Part shown: in pieces, positions 33,026-43,700 of the stretch | Layout: each line of letters begins with the position of its first letter | Numbering within the stretch: position 1 is the first letter of the stretch | Source: Bursaphelenchus xylophilus | Lineage: Eukaryota; Nematoda; Chromadorea; Rhabditida; Aphelenchoididae | Reading direction: 5' to 3' | Assembly: GCA_904066235.2 (NCBI GenBank) | Contig: CAJFCV020000005.1 | Location: 124,001-188,000, forward strand | DNA: 64,000 nt | Program-made: the position numbers and the translations under genes | Notes under the pieces: generated by a model | Told to the model about the DNA's origin: nothing | The model's input: only the letters and a program-made list of their open reading frames with translations | The model's database searches: none

Positions 33026-33592
33026 ATGGCTCCTACCAAACGTAGGACTCGGCTTGCTAACCATGGTAGGCGGGCTTGGCCTTTGGAGATTGAAAAATGG
33101 TATTCATCGATCGGAGATATCACCGAGGAGTGTATTACTATCGGACCTCTACCTACCTCTCAATTTCCGTCGGGCACAACCCTCTGCAGTAGGAATCGCT
33201 CGCTTTCCTTCTCTCTCAGAACAGCGTTTGGTGCAATTCCTGCGTATTTCGGACTTTTTCATAACAAGAAAAATTTTCAGCAAATTTTTCCTCCAAAAAT
33301 TCCGACTCCTCTTTCCCACCCATGCCCAATTATATTTTGGCAGCGGCGGGGCGAGAGGGGGTCGTTCCCTGCTCTTATGATTGAGCTCAGGCACGAAAAT
33401 TCGGTTTTCCTTATAGACTCGCCTTGTTTCTTTTCGTCTGGGGTAAACAGAGGACTATGCTCACCTTTCGGCCTCTCATTTTCCCCACTCTCTCGCCTGT
33501 TACCGACCTTTTGTTGAGAGAGCCTGCGAAAAGAGAGACGGAAGGGCGCAAGAAATGCGCTGTTACCCCAGCTTAAAAACAAATGCGAAATC
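33026..33592. other. Single-copy stretch between the repeat and the GC-rich unit
   Basis: A plus-strand frame from ATG 33,026 begins MAPTKRRTRLANHGRRAWPL and is rich in basic residues, but it loses coding character after about 50 codons. No domain was recognised. A pyrimidine-rich stretch precedes the TATA box at 33,593. Confidence 0.3.
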
Positions 33593-33600
33593 TATAAAAG
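33593..33600 (+). promoter_or_regulatory. TATA box (TATAAAAG) of a GC-rich transcription unit
   Basis: TATAAAAG is followed about 25-30 nt later by an initiator-like TCGTCACTC and then a long GC-rich open region ending at a polyadenylation signal. This is the cleanest core promoter in the window. Confidence 0.55.
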
Positions 33601-33601
33601 G

Positions 33602-33958
33602 CGGGGACGTTGCTCAATCGTCACTCGACTCTCGAGCAACGCAAACGAGTACCCCAAGCGATCCAGAAGGTCCAGTCCGAAGATCCCGAAGGTCCCCGAG
33701 TTCCCGGCTCCCAGAAGATCGATGGCGCGACACCCGGACCAGCACCGCCCCAACCCCGCTCCAGTCGAGGGGGTCGCCGGGCCCGTTCAGGATGGCCAGC
33801 CTCCTGTTCGGGCCGCCCAGCCCCAGCGGGAGGTCCAACCTCTCGCTCAGGCTGCCCGTGTCGGGGGTAGGGCCCGCAACCCTGCCTGCGGTTCAGCCTG
33901 CCGCCGCGCGCCTGTCCGCTTCAACGATGATGGAGCGCCCGTCCCAATGGAGGAGTAG
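33602..33958 (+). CDS. GC-rich proline/arginine-rich open frame with its own promoter and poly(A) signal
   Basis: All three plus frames are largely open because the segment is very GC-rich and poor in stops. The frame with the most protein-like end contains MARHPDQHRPNPAPV from 33,722 and finishes APVRFNDDGAPVPMEE-TAG at 33,956-33,958. It is open upstream to 33,518. The product would be rich in Pro, Ala, Arg and Gln, without signal peptide or known domain. A TATA box (33,593) and AATAAA (34,037) bracket it, so it could be a compact gene, a retroelement gag start, or an LTR (promoter plus poly(A) signal in one unit). Composition is sharply different from the AT-rich neighbours. Confidence 0.3.
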   Translation, partial: RGRCSIVTRLSSNANEYPKRSRRSSPKIPKVPEFPAPRRSMARHPDQHRPNPAPVEGVAGPVQDGQPPVRAAQPQREVQPLAQAARVGGRARNPACGSACRRAPVRFNDDGAPVPMEE

Positions 33959-34036
33959 GGCCCCAACACCCCTCCGGTTTCTCTTCTCGGGGCTTCGCCC
34001 CCAATTGTAATACTATTTTTGGTTTTGCTTTTGAAA

Positions 34037-34042
34037 AATAAA
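34037..34042 (+). terminator. Polyadenylation signal of the GC-rich unit
   Basis: AATAAA follows the end of the GC-rich open region by about 80 nt, and the base composition returns to AT-rich here. Confidence 0.45.
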
Positions 34043-34168
34043 GCATTTTTATTCAATTGGAGACTTATCATGGCTGAGGTCTCGGATTAGTCCTGAGCCC
34101 CAGCCTTGCTATTATCCCTCGCCTTCCTTTGGGCTTGGAGTTTTGTGTTCCAAGTAAAACATGGCTCT

Positions 34169-34216
34169 CGGGCCGGCCCGGGCCGAAAATCGCGGCCCGG
34201 CCCGGGCCGCGGCCCG
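34169..34216. repeat. GC-rich GGCCCGGGCC repeat island
   Basis: Two direct copies of a GGCCGGCCCGGGCCG-like unit surround GAAAATCGC. Each unit is itself nearly palindromic. Related GC islands occur at 24,681-24,820 and 45,811-45,846. Confidence 0.6.
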
Positions 34217-34590
34217 AAGTTTAAGAAACATTGAAAAACCTTCCTTCGCTATTAGCGGCTGGCATCACACATGACATATTTTTCTTCATTATAACAGCTA
34301 ACAATAAATTTTTAAAGCAAAAAATTACCAATGAACGCATTGCCTTTTTAAAATTAATCAAAAAATTTCCGAGATCCGTTTTCAGGCTATTGAAAATTGC
34401 CTTAAGATCAATGTTATAGATTCAGTAAAGGTGACCACGTTCATCAAATTTTTAGTTAGATTTTCAACTTCCAGATAACAGTGTTACTTCACACAGCTAC
34501 TTAGTTGTGTTTAGAAAGATGTCGATTACGTTTTTTTGAGTGGTTGCTCAAAAAATTGCTACAAACACTAATGTACATTACAACTTAATA

Positions 34591-34848
34591 TTACGCCTTT
34601 TCAAAAGTGCAGACACATTTTCCGGCCTTTTTTGCACCGCACCGTGCATGTTGCGCGACGCGATCCTTTTCGAAACATTTTGCACTGTGCAATTTCCCTG
34701 AAATTCGAGGCGACTCAGCTGAGAAAAGCTTGCGACGCAGCGACATTCGGTTGCACAGTGCAAAAGGTCAAAATGCACCCCGCAAAAGGGAGTTTTGTGC
34801 ACGGTGCGGCCCACGACAAAATGTGTCTGCACTTTTGAAAACGCGTAA
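34591..34848. mobile_element. 258-bp MITE with 31-bp terminal repeats and TA duplication
   Basis: The ends TTACGCCTTTTCAAAAGTGC and its reverse complement match over about 31 bp with one mismatch. TA flanks both sides (34,589-34,590 and 34,849-34,850). A second internal inverted pair, TTTTGCACTGTGCAA / TTGCACAGTGCAAAA, makes the element strongly folded. It is non-coding. The internal motif recurs at 21,509-21,590. Confidence 0.8.
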
Positions 34849-34909
34849 TAGATTTTGGGTCAATGTTTTTTACATAGAAATAAAAATGCTTTTTCTTAGA
34901 AAACTTATA

Positions 34910-36407
34910 CTCCGCGTACAATGTTTTGACCCCCCTCCTAACTCGGCCCAAAGTGTACCAATTCGGACCAAATTTGGTGTGTAGTCTATTCACAGGCTGG
35001 TAACAAAAAATAACATAGCAAGACATACTTTATTGTTGAATTTCAAAATCCAGGAGAAATTTTCAAAAATCACCTTAAAAAATCGAGGAAAAAGTTTTGA
35101 CCCCCCCTAAAAAAAAGTTAGATATCGCCAGCGGATGCTACCCAAACCTATCGTAATCGACGTCCCATACCTGAATACAGGTTAATAAATGGTTTCCCGT
35201 TGAATGCTTCGTTGCATTTGAAGATTCAACGCGTTAAACCGTTTTTGATGTAGAACTGCCCAAAATGGTAAAAATCTTGTACTAGCGCCTTCCAAAAGTT
35301 CTAAATTATGTTTATATCATGTGATTTTGACGTGTAATCACCTGCATTAACCTTCTTCTTTCGAAAAAAGGTCCATGATGGCCCAGCGATGTCGATTCTG
35401 CCGATATCCGGTTGTCATGCCCAGCCTTGGTGAGCCATTTTCTCTTTGACTCAAGGTCTTGAAGTGGTCGTTAGGCCTTCAATATAATTCTGAGACTCCT
35501 ATTTACTCTCAGTAATGTAAAATTTTTCGATTTGACACGTTTTGTAATGGTTTTTATTCACCTTAATCTTGAGTTTGCCGTTACTGTAGATGCCCCCGAG
35601 TACGATGACATCCCCACCGCCCATTTGGCGTTCCGTACGCCTCAAATGAGTATGGAGGGTGCTGTAGCGTCTTAGATTACCTGGTCCATCAAATGAAATC
35701 CGTTTTTGGTGGCTAAAAATCCATTTGAAAAACGCGGGTTTTTCGTTAAGGTGCAGATCGGCGAAGTTGCGCCTGCAAACCATATGAGATCGTGTCAGCC
35801 GGAGTTTATTCTTTTTCTGAGAGTAAGTATGGGTCTCAGAATTACATTGAGAACCTAACGACCATATCTAGCCCTTCGGTCAAAGAGCTAATGGGTCACC
35901 AAAGCTCGGTATGACAAGAGGGTATCTGCCGAATCTACACCCCCAGGCCACCATGCACTTTTGTCGAAAAAGGAAGGTAAATACAGGTGTAAATCACATA
36001 ATATAAACCAAATTTAGAGGTCTTGGAAAGCGCTAGGACAAGATTTTTACCATTTTGGGCAGCTCTGCATCAAAAACGGTTTAACGCGTTGAATCTTCAA
36101 ATGCAACGAAGCATTCAACGGAAAACCATTTATTAACCTGTATTCAGGTATGGGACGTCGATTACGATAGGTTTGGGTAGCATCCGCTGGCGATATCTAA
36201 CTTTTTTTAGGGGGGGTCAAAACTTTTTCCTCGATTTTTTAAGGTGATTTTTGAAAATTTCTCCTGGATTTTGAAATTCAACAATAAGGTATGTCCTGCT
36301 ATGTTATTTTTTGTTACCAGCCTGTGAGTATACTACACACCAAATTTGGTCCGAATTGGTACACTTTGGGCCGAGTTAGGAGGGGGGTCAAAACATTGTA
36401 CGCGGAG
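34910..36407. mobile_element. Palindromic Tc1/mariner-like foldback element, copy 2 (near complete)
   Basis: The two ends are exact inverted copies (CTCCGCGTACAATGTTTTGAC) with TA on each side (34,908-34,909 and 36,408-36,409). The arms are about 600 bp each (34,910 to about 35,515 and about 35,815 to 36,407) and converge on a single-copy centre of about 300 bp. The centre encodes, on the minus strand (35,783-35,499), a Tc3-like transposase fragment: FADLHLNEKPAFFKWIF, then HQKRISFDGPGN, RQMGGGDVIVLGGIYSNGK. The FSDEK aspartate is replaced (FSHQK), and the N-terminal DNA-binding domain and the C-terminal catalytic residues are absent. It is a non-autonomous element built almost entirely of its own inverted end. 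Confidence 0.88.
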
Positions 36408-36507
36408 TATATTTTTAGAAAAAATGATTTTTTTCATAGAAAAAAGCATTTTTATTTTAGAAAAGAATGGTTTTTCCTTAGAAAGTGCAATTTTTAGTAC
36501 ATTTGTG

Positions 36508-37038
36508 TATAATAATAACAAAAATTGATTTTAAACAGTAACAAGTAGTGAATTTTGTTAAGTAGTAGGGTAAAACAGTAAGAGTAGTAACTTTTTGAGT
36601 GAAGATAGACTGGTGTATTCGATGGTGCTGATTTCGAAAAAATAGTTCGTTTTTTGTGATTTTGACTTTTTTCTTAAGTAGTACTGTAAGTAAGTAGCAA
36701 TTTTGAATTTTTAATTAATTGTTGAATTGTTTAATTGAATATTCTTTCTGGTTCGTCGGAATTTGTCTGAAGATATATAAGGGTTAACCCAAGTATGAGC
36801 AAGAAATAGATTTCAATCGACGTTGAGGCATAAACAATACAAATTGTTACTAACTTACAGTACTACTTAAGAAAAAGTCAAAATCACAAAAAACAAACTA
36901 TGTTTTCGAAATCAGCACCATTGAATACCCCGGTCCCCAATATTCCCCCAAAAAGTTACTACTCTTACTATTTTACCCTACTACATAACAAAATCCACTA
37001 CTTGTTACTGTTTAGAATCAATTTTTGTTATTATTATA
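36508..37038. mobile_element. About 530-bp MITE with about 200-bp inverted arms
   Basis: The arms begin TATAATAATAACAAAAATTG and stay paired for about 200 bp (36,510-36,715 and 36,838-37,036) with scattered mismatches and one poorly matching patch. The centre of about 120 bp is unique. TA flanks the repeats, but the exact ends are uncertain because the tips are TA-rich. It is non-coding and begins about 100 bp after the foldback element. Confidence 0.7.
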
Positions 37039-37200
37039 CAGGATGGTTCAGCCGAAGCTTCCATCCTTATTTCAAGTATTTCTCCGCCGATAATGCACCA
37101 ATTTTTATAAAATTTATACCAAATTGAAGCTGAGGTTCCCCATTTTTTGTCCACCAAATATGACGTGCCCACAATCAAGGAGGCCCCCGTACTGACCTTT

Positions 37201-37760
37201 GGCATTTTCATTCCAAATTTTGTAGCCCGAAATCGGTGAAACTTAGAAAATTTTTGGAATGATTTTCAATTGAGTTTCTCGGACCGGGAAAATATTCGAG
37301 TCTTTGGCTAAATAAGACATTTAGAAGTAGCTGAAAAAATTGAGGGCAGTCAACGGAATCCTCCTAATCAATCTTCAAGGCATTGCTCTTGTGTTCTGGG
37401 TTAACAGGCTTCGTTAATCGAAGTTTTTAAAAATGCGAACAAATGGGCGAAACTGTCTAGGTGGACGACGACATCCACCCTGAAGATAAATAACAAGTTG
37501 TAAGGCCTGGATTGCCCGCGAAAAGAGCTTTCGTTTTCATTTGTTCGATTTGGTACCTCGCCGGAATGAAATATGCTTGTTTGACACTTGGTACTTCTGT
37601 ACACCTTACCTTTTTTAAAAATTTCATCAAATTTGGCGACTTTGTCTTTGCCGGAAATCCAAAAATTTTCTAAGTCCGAGAAACTCAATTGAAAATCATT
37701 CCAAAAATTTTCTAAGTTTCACCGATTTCGGGCTCCAAAATTTGGAATGAAAATGCCAAA
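37201..37760. repeat. Inverted repeat with about 85-bp arms (transposon remnant)
   Basis: The left arm at 37,201-37,285 (GGCATTTTCATTCCAAATTT ... TGAGTTTCTCGGAC) is matched inverted at 37,673-37,760. Outer ends (TACAGGATGGTTCAGCCGAAG near 37,039, GACTTTCCGTCCAACCT near 37,786) look like diverged transposon tips. The interior has one minus-strand open frame (37,688-37,401) with no recognised domain. Confidence 0.65.
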
Positions 37761-37789
37761 GTTGGGTAAAAATTGTACGGACTTTCCGT

Positions 37790-40700
37790 CCAACCTAATA
37801 ATTATATGTATATAAAAACAATGCACCATTCTACTTGTAGGCCATTTAATTTCTTTATTCTCACAATAGATTATTAAGTGATTAAATTTATCTGAGATCC
37901 GGACTTTACGACCAATAAGGGCATTATTGCAATGTGACTTTCTTAGGAAGAACTGAATATAGTATGTTTCTGTCGCATTACGTCAAATTTCGATCTACTG
38001 ACCTTTCGTCGGTTTAAGAACGTCTAAGAACGCTTCGAATGGTTATTGCTGTCGCGATCTTTCTAGAGCCACAGCAGAATTAAGCAATAAATAAAATAAA
38101 ATTTCCTGTCAAAAAACTCAGGAACTGTGCCAAAGAATCTGGTTCGTCCACACACTATCGATCGCCTAAAATATTTCAGACATCAGAGTTCATTTTGAAG
38201 AATTTTTAATGGACGAAATTGATTTCAAAAAAAAAATAGAAAAATTTATAACACTAGTTTCTAACAGAACGCGAGGTTTTGTCCCGACAAACCAAAAGTA
38301 AAACAGCAAAGCTCCGAAATCCTATTGTGATAAAGCGCCACATTGATTAAATCCTGGTAATGCAGCTTGAGCTACGCTGAATTCTGCTCCTCTAGAAGCG
38401 AAATCTCAGAACAATGGATCACGATAACGCAGCGGGAATGGTATTTGATTTTTTGGAGATCTATTGCTTCATATATTGCATAGTTTCCCATAGCTTCTGT
38501 GGCAAGAGTTTGCATCTTTTTATAGAATGTTGCCGCTAAATTGTAACCGGCATCTTCGCTTAATCTTGATGGAAAGGCTTAATTACAGTAGAGTAAATAT
38601 GAGGAACTGAACTCTTCCAACCCCCGCAGAGATGTACTGTAACTGTAATGCACTTTGGCCTGCAAAGAACTCTGGTCTGCAATAATCCTCAACTTATTGT
38701 AAAAGCTGTATTCTGCACATAGTAAACTCTGTAAATTCCCTTCTGTCCTAATTAAGAATCTCTGCACTGGATGCAAAAAGGTCTGCAAATGCTAGCAGGC
38801 CAAGTCGAGTTTGGGTTTTGCCTCTTTAAAAACGCTTAAGTCGAAGTAAAATTCATGGTGAGCCCACTGTGATTTTCTTTTCAAACTGGCGATAAGGTAG
38901 ATAAAGGTTATAACATCTTTAGCACAGCCCGCAACCATGGTATTCAACGACTTTTGCCGACGAGAGAGTGCGCCCAATGCGGCAGAGAGAAAAACGGTTG
39001 TTAGCCATGTCTCACCCAATTTTAAGCGGTAAAATTTTTTCTGTAGGGAGGTTGGTTTGAATGCTGACCAGCCTACTGTGGGAAGGCAACTCAAAGCTGT
39101 TGTTCTCTTTCTTAGATTTCTCCGCGGAGACCTCGCCGATTTTCCGCAAATTGTTTTCTGAAGGTTCGACATTTTCAACCGAATTAAGTTTCCAACAAAA
39201 AAAATTTTATGAATTGACCGAAATCCGATTTAAAATTCTCTGATATTTTGCGGTTTCACGGAGCAATTTTCAAAAACTTTGAGAGGGCATTGAAAGGTCA
39301 TTTCAAAATATTTCTTTAGAGGTTCAATGGGTCGAAAACGGCACCAGCAAAATCTTACTTCTAGGAAAATCGACGGAGTCTCCGCGGAGCCTAAAGAGGA
39401 CTTCGGCTTCATGTGGCCCATTCTGTAGTGTAAATCGCGCAAGGGCTTACGCACTAAAAAGATTTGGGGCTTTGCCTTAAGTAGCAAAACGCCTTTTGTT
39501 ACGCAAGGCAAGAAAAATGGAACAAAAAATATTGAATATTGATGAAGATTCAAAATATAATATTCCGTTTTGAGGAATGTTATGCGTCACTTTTTGCGAT
39601 TCCACGCTTTTATGACTTGGCACGTTATGTCGTGCAGGAACGAAAAATACAACACAAGATGATACGCTCACACTTGCGATAAGTAATGAAGTATTTCCAC
39701 AGCCATATGAAATCTCATAAAATTTACAACTCTAGAAATTGAAACTGTCATTTTGAGATTACCAAAGATTCCAAATATAATACATTTATTCTGGCTCGTG
39801 CCAGGCGTTTGAAAACTGAAGACGAAGGCAGAAGCTTTCTTGTTTTTTTTTTGAGGTGACATACCGTACCAGCAACATGAGTTCTGAAAATACACACAAA
39901 AAATGAACCTTTCTAATCTCGTCGGACAGTTAACATTTATTTGAACATAGAAATTTCACCGTTCGAAGAAATGCCAAAAAGAGTACTTTTACTTTGTATT
40001 GTAGTTCTAGAGAAAGGTGTGAACTCTATGACGTTCTTCTGTAAAGTGGTTTTGATGACCCAACAAGTGTTCAGCAGGTGCTCCAACCGTCAGCATGGAG
40101 TACTTTAATACTGTGCCTGTACTTGAGAACAAATACGCACAGTACATCAGAGAGAATGGCGGTGAAGAGAGTAGTGAATTACTCCAAATACAAAGCGTAT
40201 AAAAAAATGCTAAACGCTTATACGTCATGAGACTGGATGAGTTATAAAATATCTATTGCTCTTTTGTATGATTGGATGCATTTTTATTTCAGTCTTTATG
40301 TTGAAAAACCGTCAACATTTTGATAATCAAGATCGTAAAAAAATCGCGAAATTCGGAAGATTGTCAGAGAGAGAACGTTCTTTGTTTATTGTCTGCAAAT
40401 TTCAAACCAATTCACTTCCCCTCGCAGGGGAAGTGCCCCAAGTGTAACGCTCAGATTTTGATGAAACTTGGCCCAAATTTAGAACAATTTTTTCTAGGAT
40501 ATATGCAAGAATCCCAGCTTGCGCTTTGCAGAAATAACCGAGATTTTTCGATCGAAGGCCGGGGAAAAAATGACACTTTGTGCCGAATTTTGGCACGAAA
40601 AGTTTCACACTTACTTTAACGGTATAGTCTAACACTTCCACAAAAAATCAATTTTTTCCGCATGAAACTAGCCAATTTATGGCCAAAAAGTATTTCTCTC

Positions 40701-43700
40701 TGCCCGCTCTCCGTGTTTAGCGCACTCTCTCGGCCGCAAAGACCGTTCAATATATCGGCGGCCCTTGCAAAGCGCGAGATAAAACTTTCAGGAATTGATA
40801 CTTGTTTCGTTGCGGACGTGTGTGCAAAATCTAAAGAAAATCTGAGCGTTGTACTTGGGGTACTTCACTTGTCAGATTTTCTTATACAATCAGACAACCA
40901 TTTCCTTGTTTTGAGAGAAGCACGTTGTAAAAGTGCACCACAAACGAAAAGTGAACACATCTACGTCATATTAATCTTTACGGAACCAAACGCGGTTTTA
41001 TTCACTCATTCCTTAACTGGCTAAATTGTTTAATCCACTTTTCCAAGAAATGAAGGATACGTTATAGTGTACTTTACTGTTTTTCGCAACTGGGTTTATA
41101 TTCTTGGCTTCAAAGTTATAAATTATATTACATTTACTTCACGTAAATGCCACTTTTGGTTATAATTACTAGACGTCCGGGTGCTTACGGTATGTTGAGA
41201 CAAGAAGAGTCACCGTGACAAATGTTGCCAGTAAAATGGTGAATCCTGTTCCTGACTTACCAAAGATCTCTGCCGATATCTACTGTAACACTAGACTGTT
41301 TACCATTTTTTGTTTATAAAAGTGCTTCAAATTTTATTCAATTTTTTCACAAAAGATCTCGCTAATCCACAAAGAAACTGCCTAGAAATCTCACAGAACT
41401 TAGAACGCGATAATCCGTTAATACAGATTACAATAGAACTTGAGGGTGTATTTACTATTTTGAGGATTTATCAAAAATGCTTAAAATACAGTTGCTAGGC
41501 TTCGGATTAGCGGATTAAGCATTTCAATGGGGTCGAATGGCAATGAAATTGATTTTTTTTGTATTTAGTTTTTTATATGAACAAGAGATGTTTGTAAATT
41601 TTGTGGAAAACTCAGAAGACCAGATAAACATGAGGATAGCTCTATAATATGGCTTTGACCTTCCGGTGTGCCACATTTCACCTTTCGATCTCTGAAAGGG
41701 ATGACTTAGGAGAGCAAAATGCTGGTGAAGCTGTGGGATACAGTACATTTTGTAGGAGAAAAGATTTGCACTGGAAGATTCAATTTCTTTAAATTTCCAG
41801 ACGTAGGCCACGTATGAATTCCTGAAAGTTTTAAAACGCGTTTTTCAGCGGTGGTCGAGATATTCAATGTTCTTTGCGGCCAAGAGAATGCGCGAGTAAT
41901 CAGAGAGGAAACCAACTATTTGCTATATCCTTTATAGGTTTTGCGGAAAAAACTGCAACATTTGTCTCCCAAGCCGTGAAAGTGGGGTTTAAAATTTAGT
42001 TGGTGTGGTCCTTTACACACAAGCCGTACACACAAGCGGATACAACCTTTTTGTGCAGCTTGGAACCGCTAGTTTCATATGTAGTATATTTGAATTAATC
42101 TTGTTTCTAAAATTTTGTGGGCGATTTTAAGTTTTCAATCTTTGTGCTGTGCTTTCATAAAGTGTCGTTCCGAAAACTTTTTTTCGCATACAAAAGAACA
42201 CTACAAAAATCGGATTTCCCAAAACAAAAACGAAATTTTTCGAGACGTTTGGGAATCGGCATATTTCTTTCGCGGAAATACAAAAAGATCGGATTCTGGT
42301 TTGTAGAGAGTTTTGCTCGTGGCAAAAAAACAAGCTTCCATCAATTTGGTCGGCATACAATGCAGGTATAAGTGTTCGGAAAAGGAAATGCCGAATTAAG
42401 CGCCTTAAGCCGGGTTCATCAAAGATTATCTCTCCTAAACATTTTGTCTACCCAAGTCTTCAATGGGCTTTAAATATTCCACAGATTAATTAGATTTGAT
42501 GTTTTGTAAGGTAAATTGAAACTGAGCGATTCTGAAGGCCATTGGAAACAAGCTGAGTGGAAGTTTTGCTTCGCTCTGTATGATGTCGGTGATTAAGAAG
42601 ACTCCAAATCAAGCAGTTTTTGTGCTGAATGTAAAGCTGACCCGATGTGCCGCAAGGTGCAAAACAGACTAGTGGAATGCGGAACATAAATAACACTTAG
42701 ACGATCGGAACTTTTGGCTTTGTGCTTTTGTTGGGCACAACTAAAAAGCGATGGTGGAGTGTTCCGTGGTAATGTGCTTTTGAAAACTTCCTGAAGATAA
42801 AAAATTTTGATTTCGCATCTTGCAGCATTCAAAAATTTGTTCTGTTTGCATCACATCAAAATGCAATCAGTAAAGTCTCCAGTGATTTTTTTTAAATCTG
42901 ATCTACAATTTTTTTATGGCGATTTTTTATGCCTGTCAATTTCATGGGATCGCACTCTTCCCCCAGGAATAGCAAAACCCTGGGCCTGAACCGTTGTAAA
43001 ATGACGAAACGTTTCGATTACTTTTCTCATCAATTCTTCCAACTTTAATTAATTACCGTAGTCGTCGCGCTTGGCGATCAGATTTTCCATTCGGTCCCAC
43101 GAGTTGTCGAAGACGATGATTTTTTCTGGTTCGGGCCTTCTACACGCGCAGTGGCGTAGCTAATTTATTACGTAGAGGTTCTAAGTACTGGTTACGATCT
43201 TATTGCTGTCACATTCAAAAGACAGAGTGATCTTTTGTTCAGCAAATTTTCAGTTTTAATTTATTTTTCGATCCATTATTTCCGGCAAAAAGGAATTTAT
43301 TGAACTATTTACTACAGCACAATGTAAGCGTTGAATGAGTATAAAGTTATATTTAACTTTGCTATTTGAAATTTTAAGATTTTTAAAATTCGCAAACCAA
43401 ATAATAATTAGAAGACTTCAAAAAAGATTGACTAATTGACCACACGTAGCCTATATTTAGAATTACTTTGTCAAGAATAGAACTTTTTTATGCTCGTGGT
43501 CAAGAAGACCTCTTTTACCATTCTGAGAGCGCGCGGTCTTGGCAGCCAATCAAAAAACGAAGGCGCAAAACACCAAACAGGGATCAAATTGGCAGTCATG
43601 GCGAGACCTTTATGCTGAGCAATGAATCATTTTTAAACAAAGTTCTCGGCTTTTCAGGAAGCTCTTTAAATTCTTCGACTGATAAACCTGCACTCAACTT

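Noticed and set aside
28240..33045. Plus-strand frames rich in TNR and PGG in the two-copy repeat
   Set aside because: They are the antisense of the minus-strand frame, which keeps better codon use and is intact in copy 2.
33555..34010. Two other long GC-rich plus-strand frames in the same unit
   Set aside because: All frames are open because of base composition. They look less protein-like at their ends than the frame finishing at 33,958.
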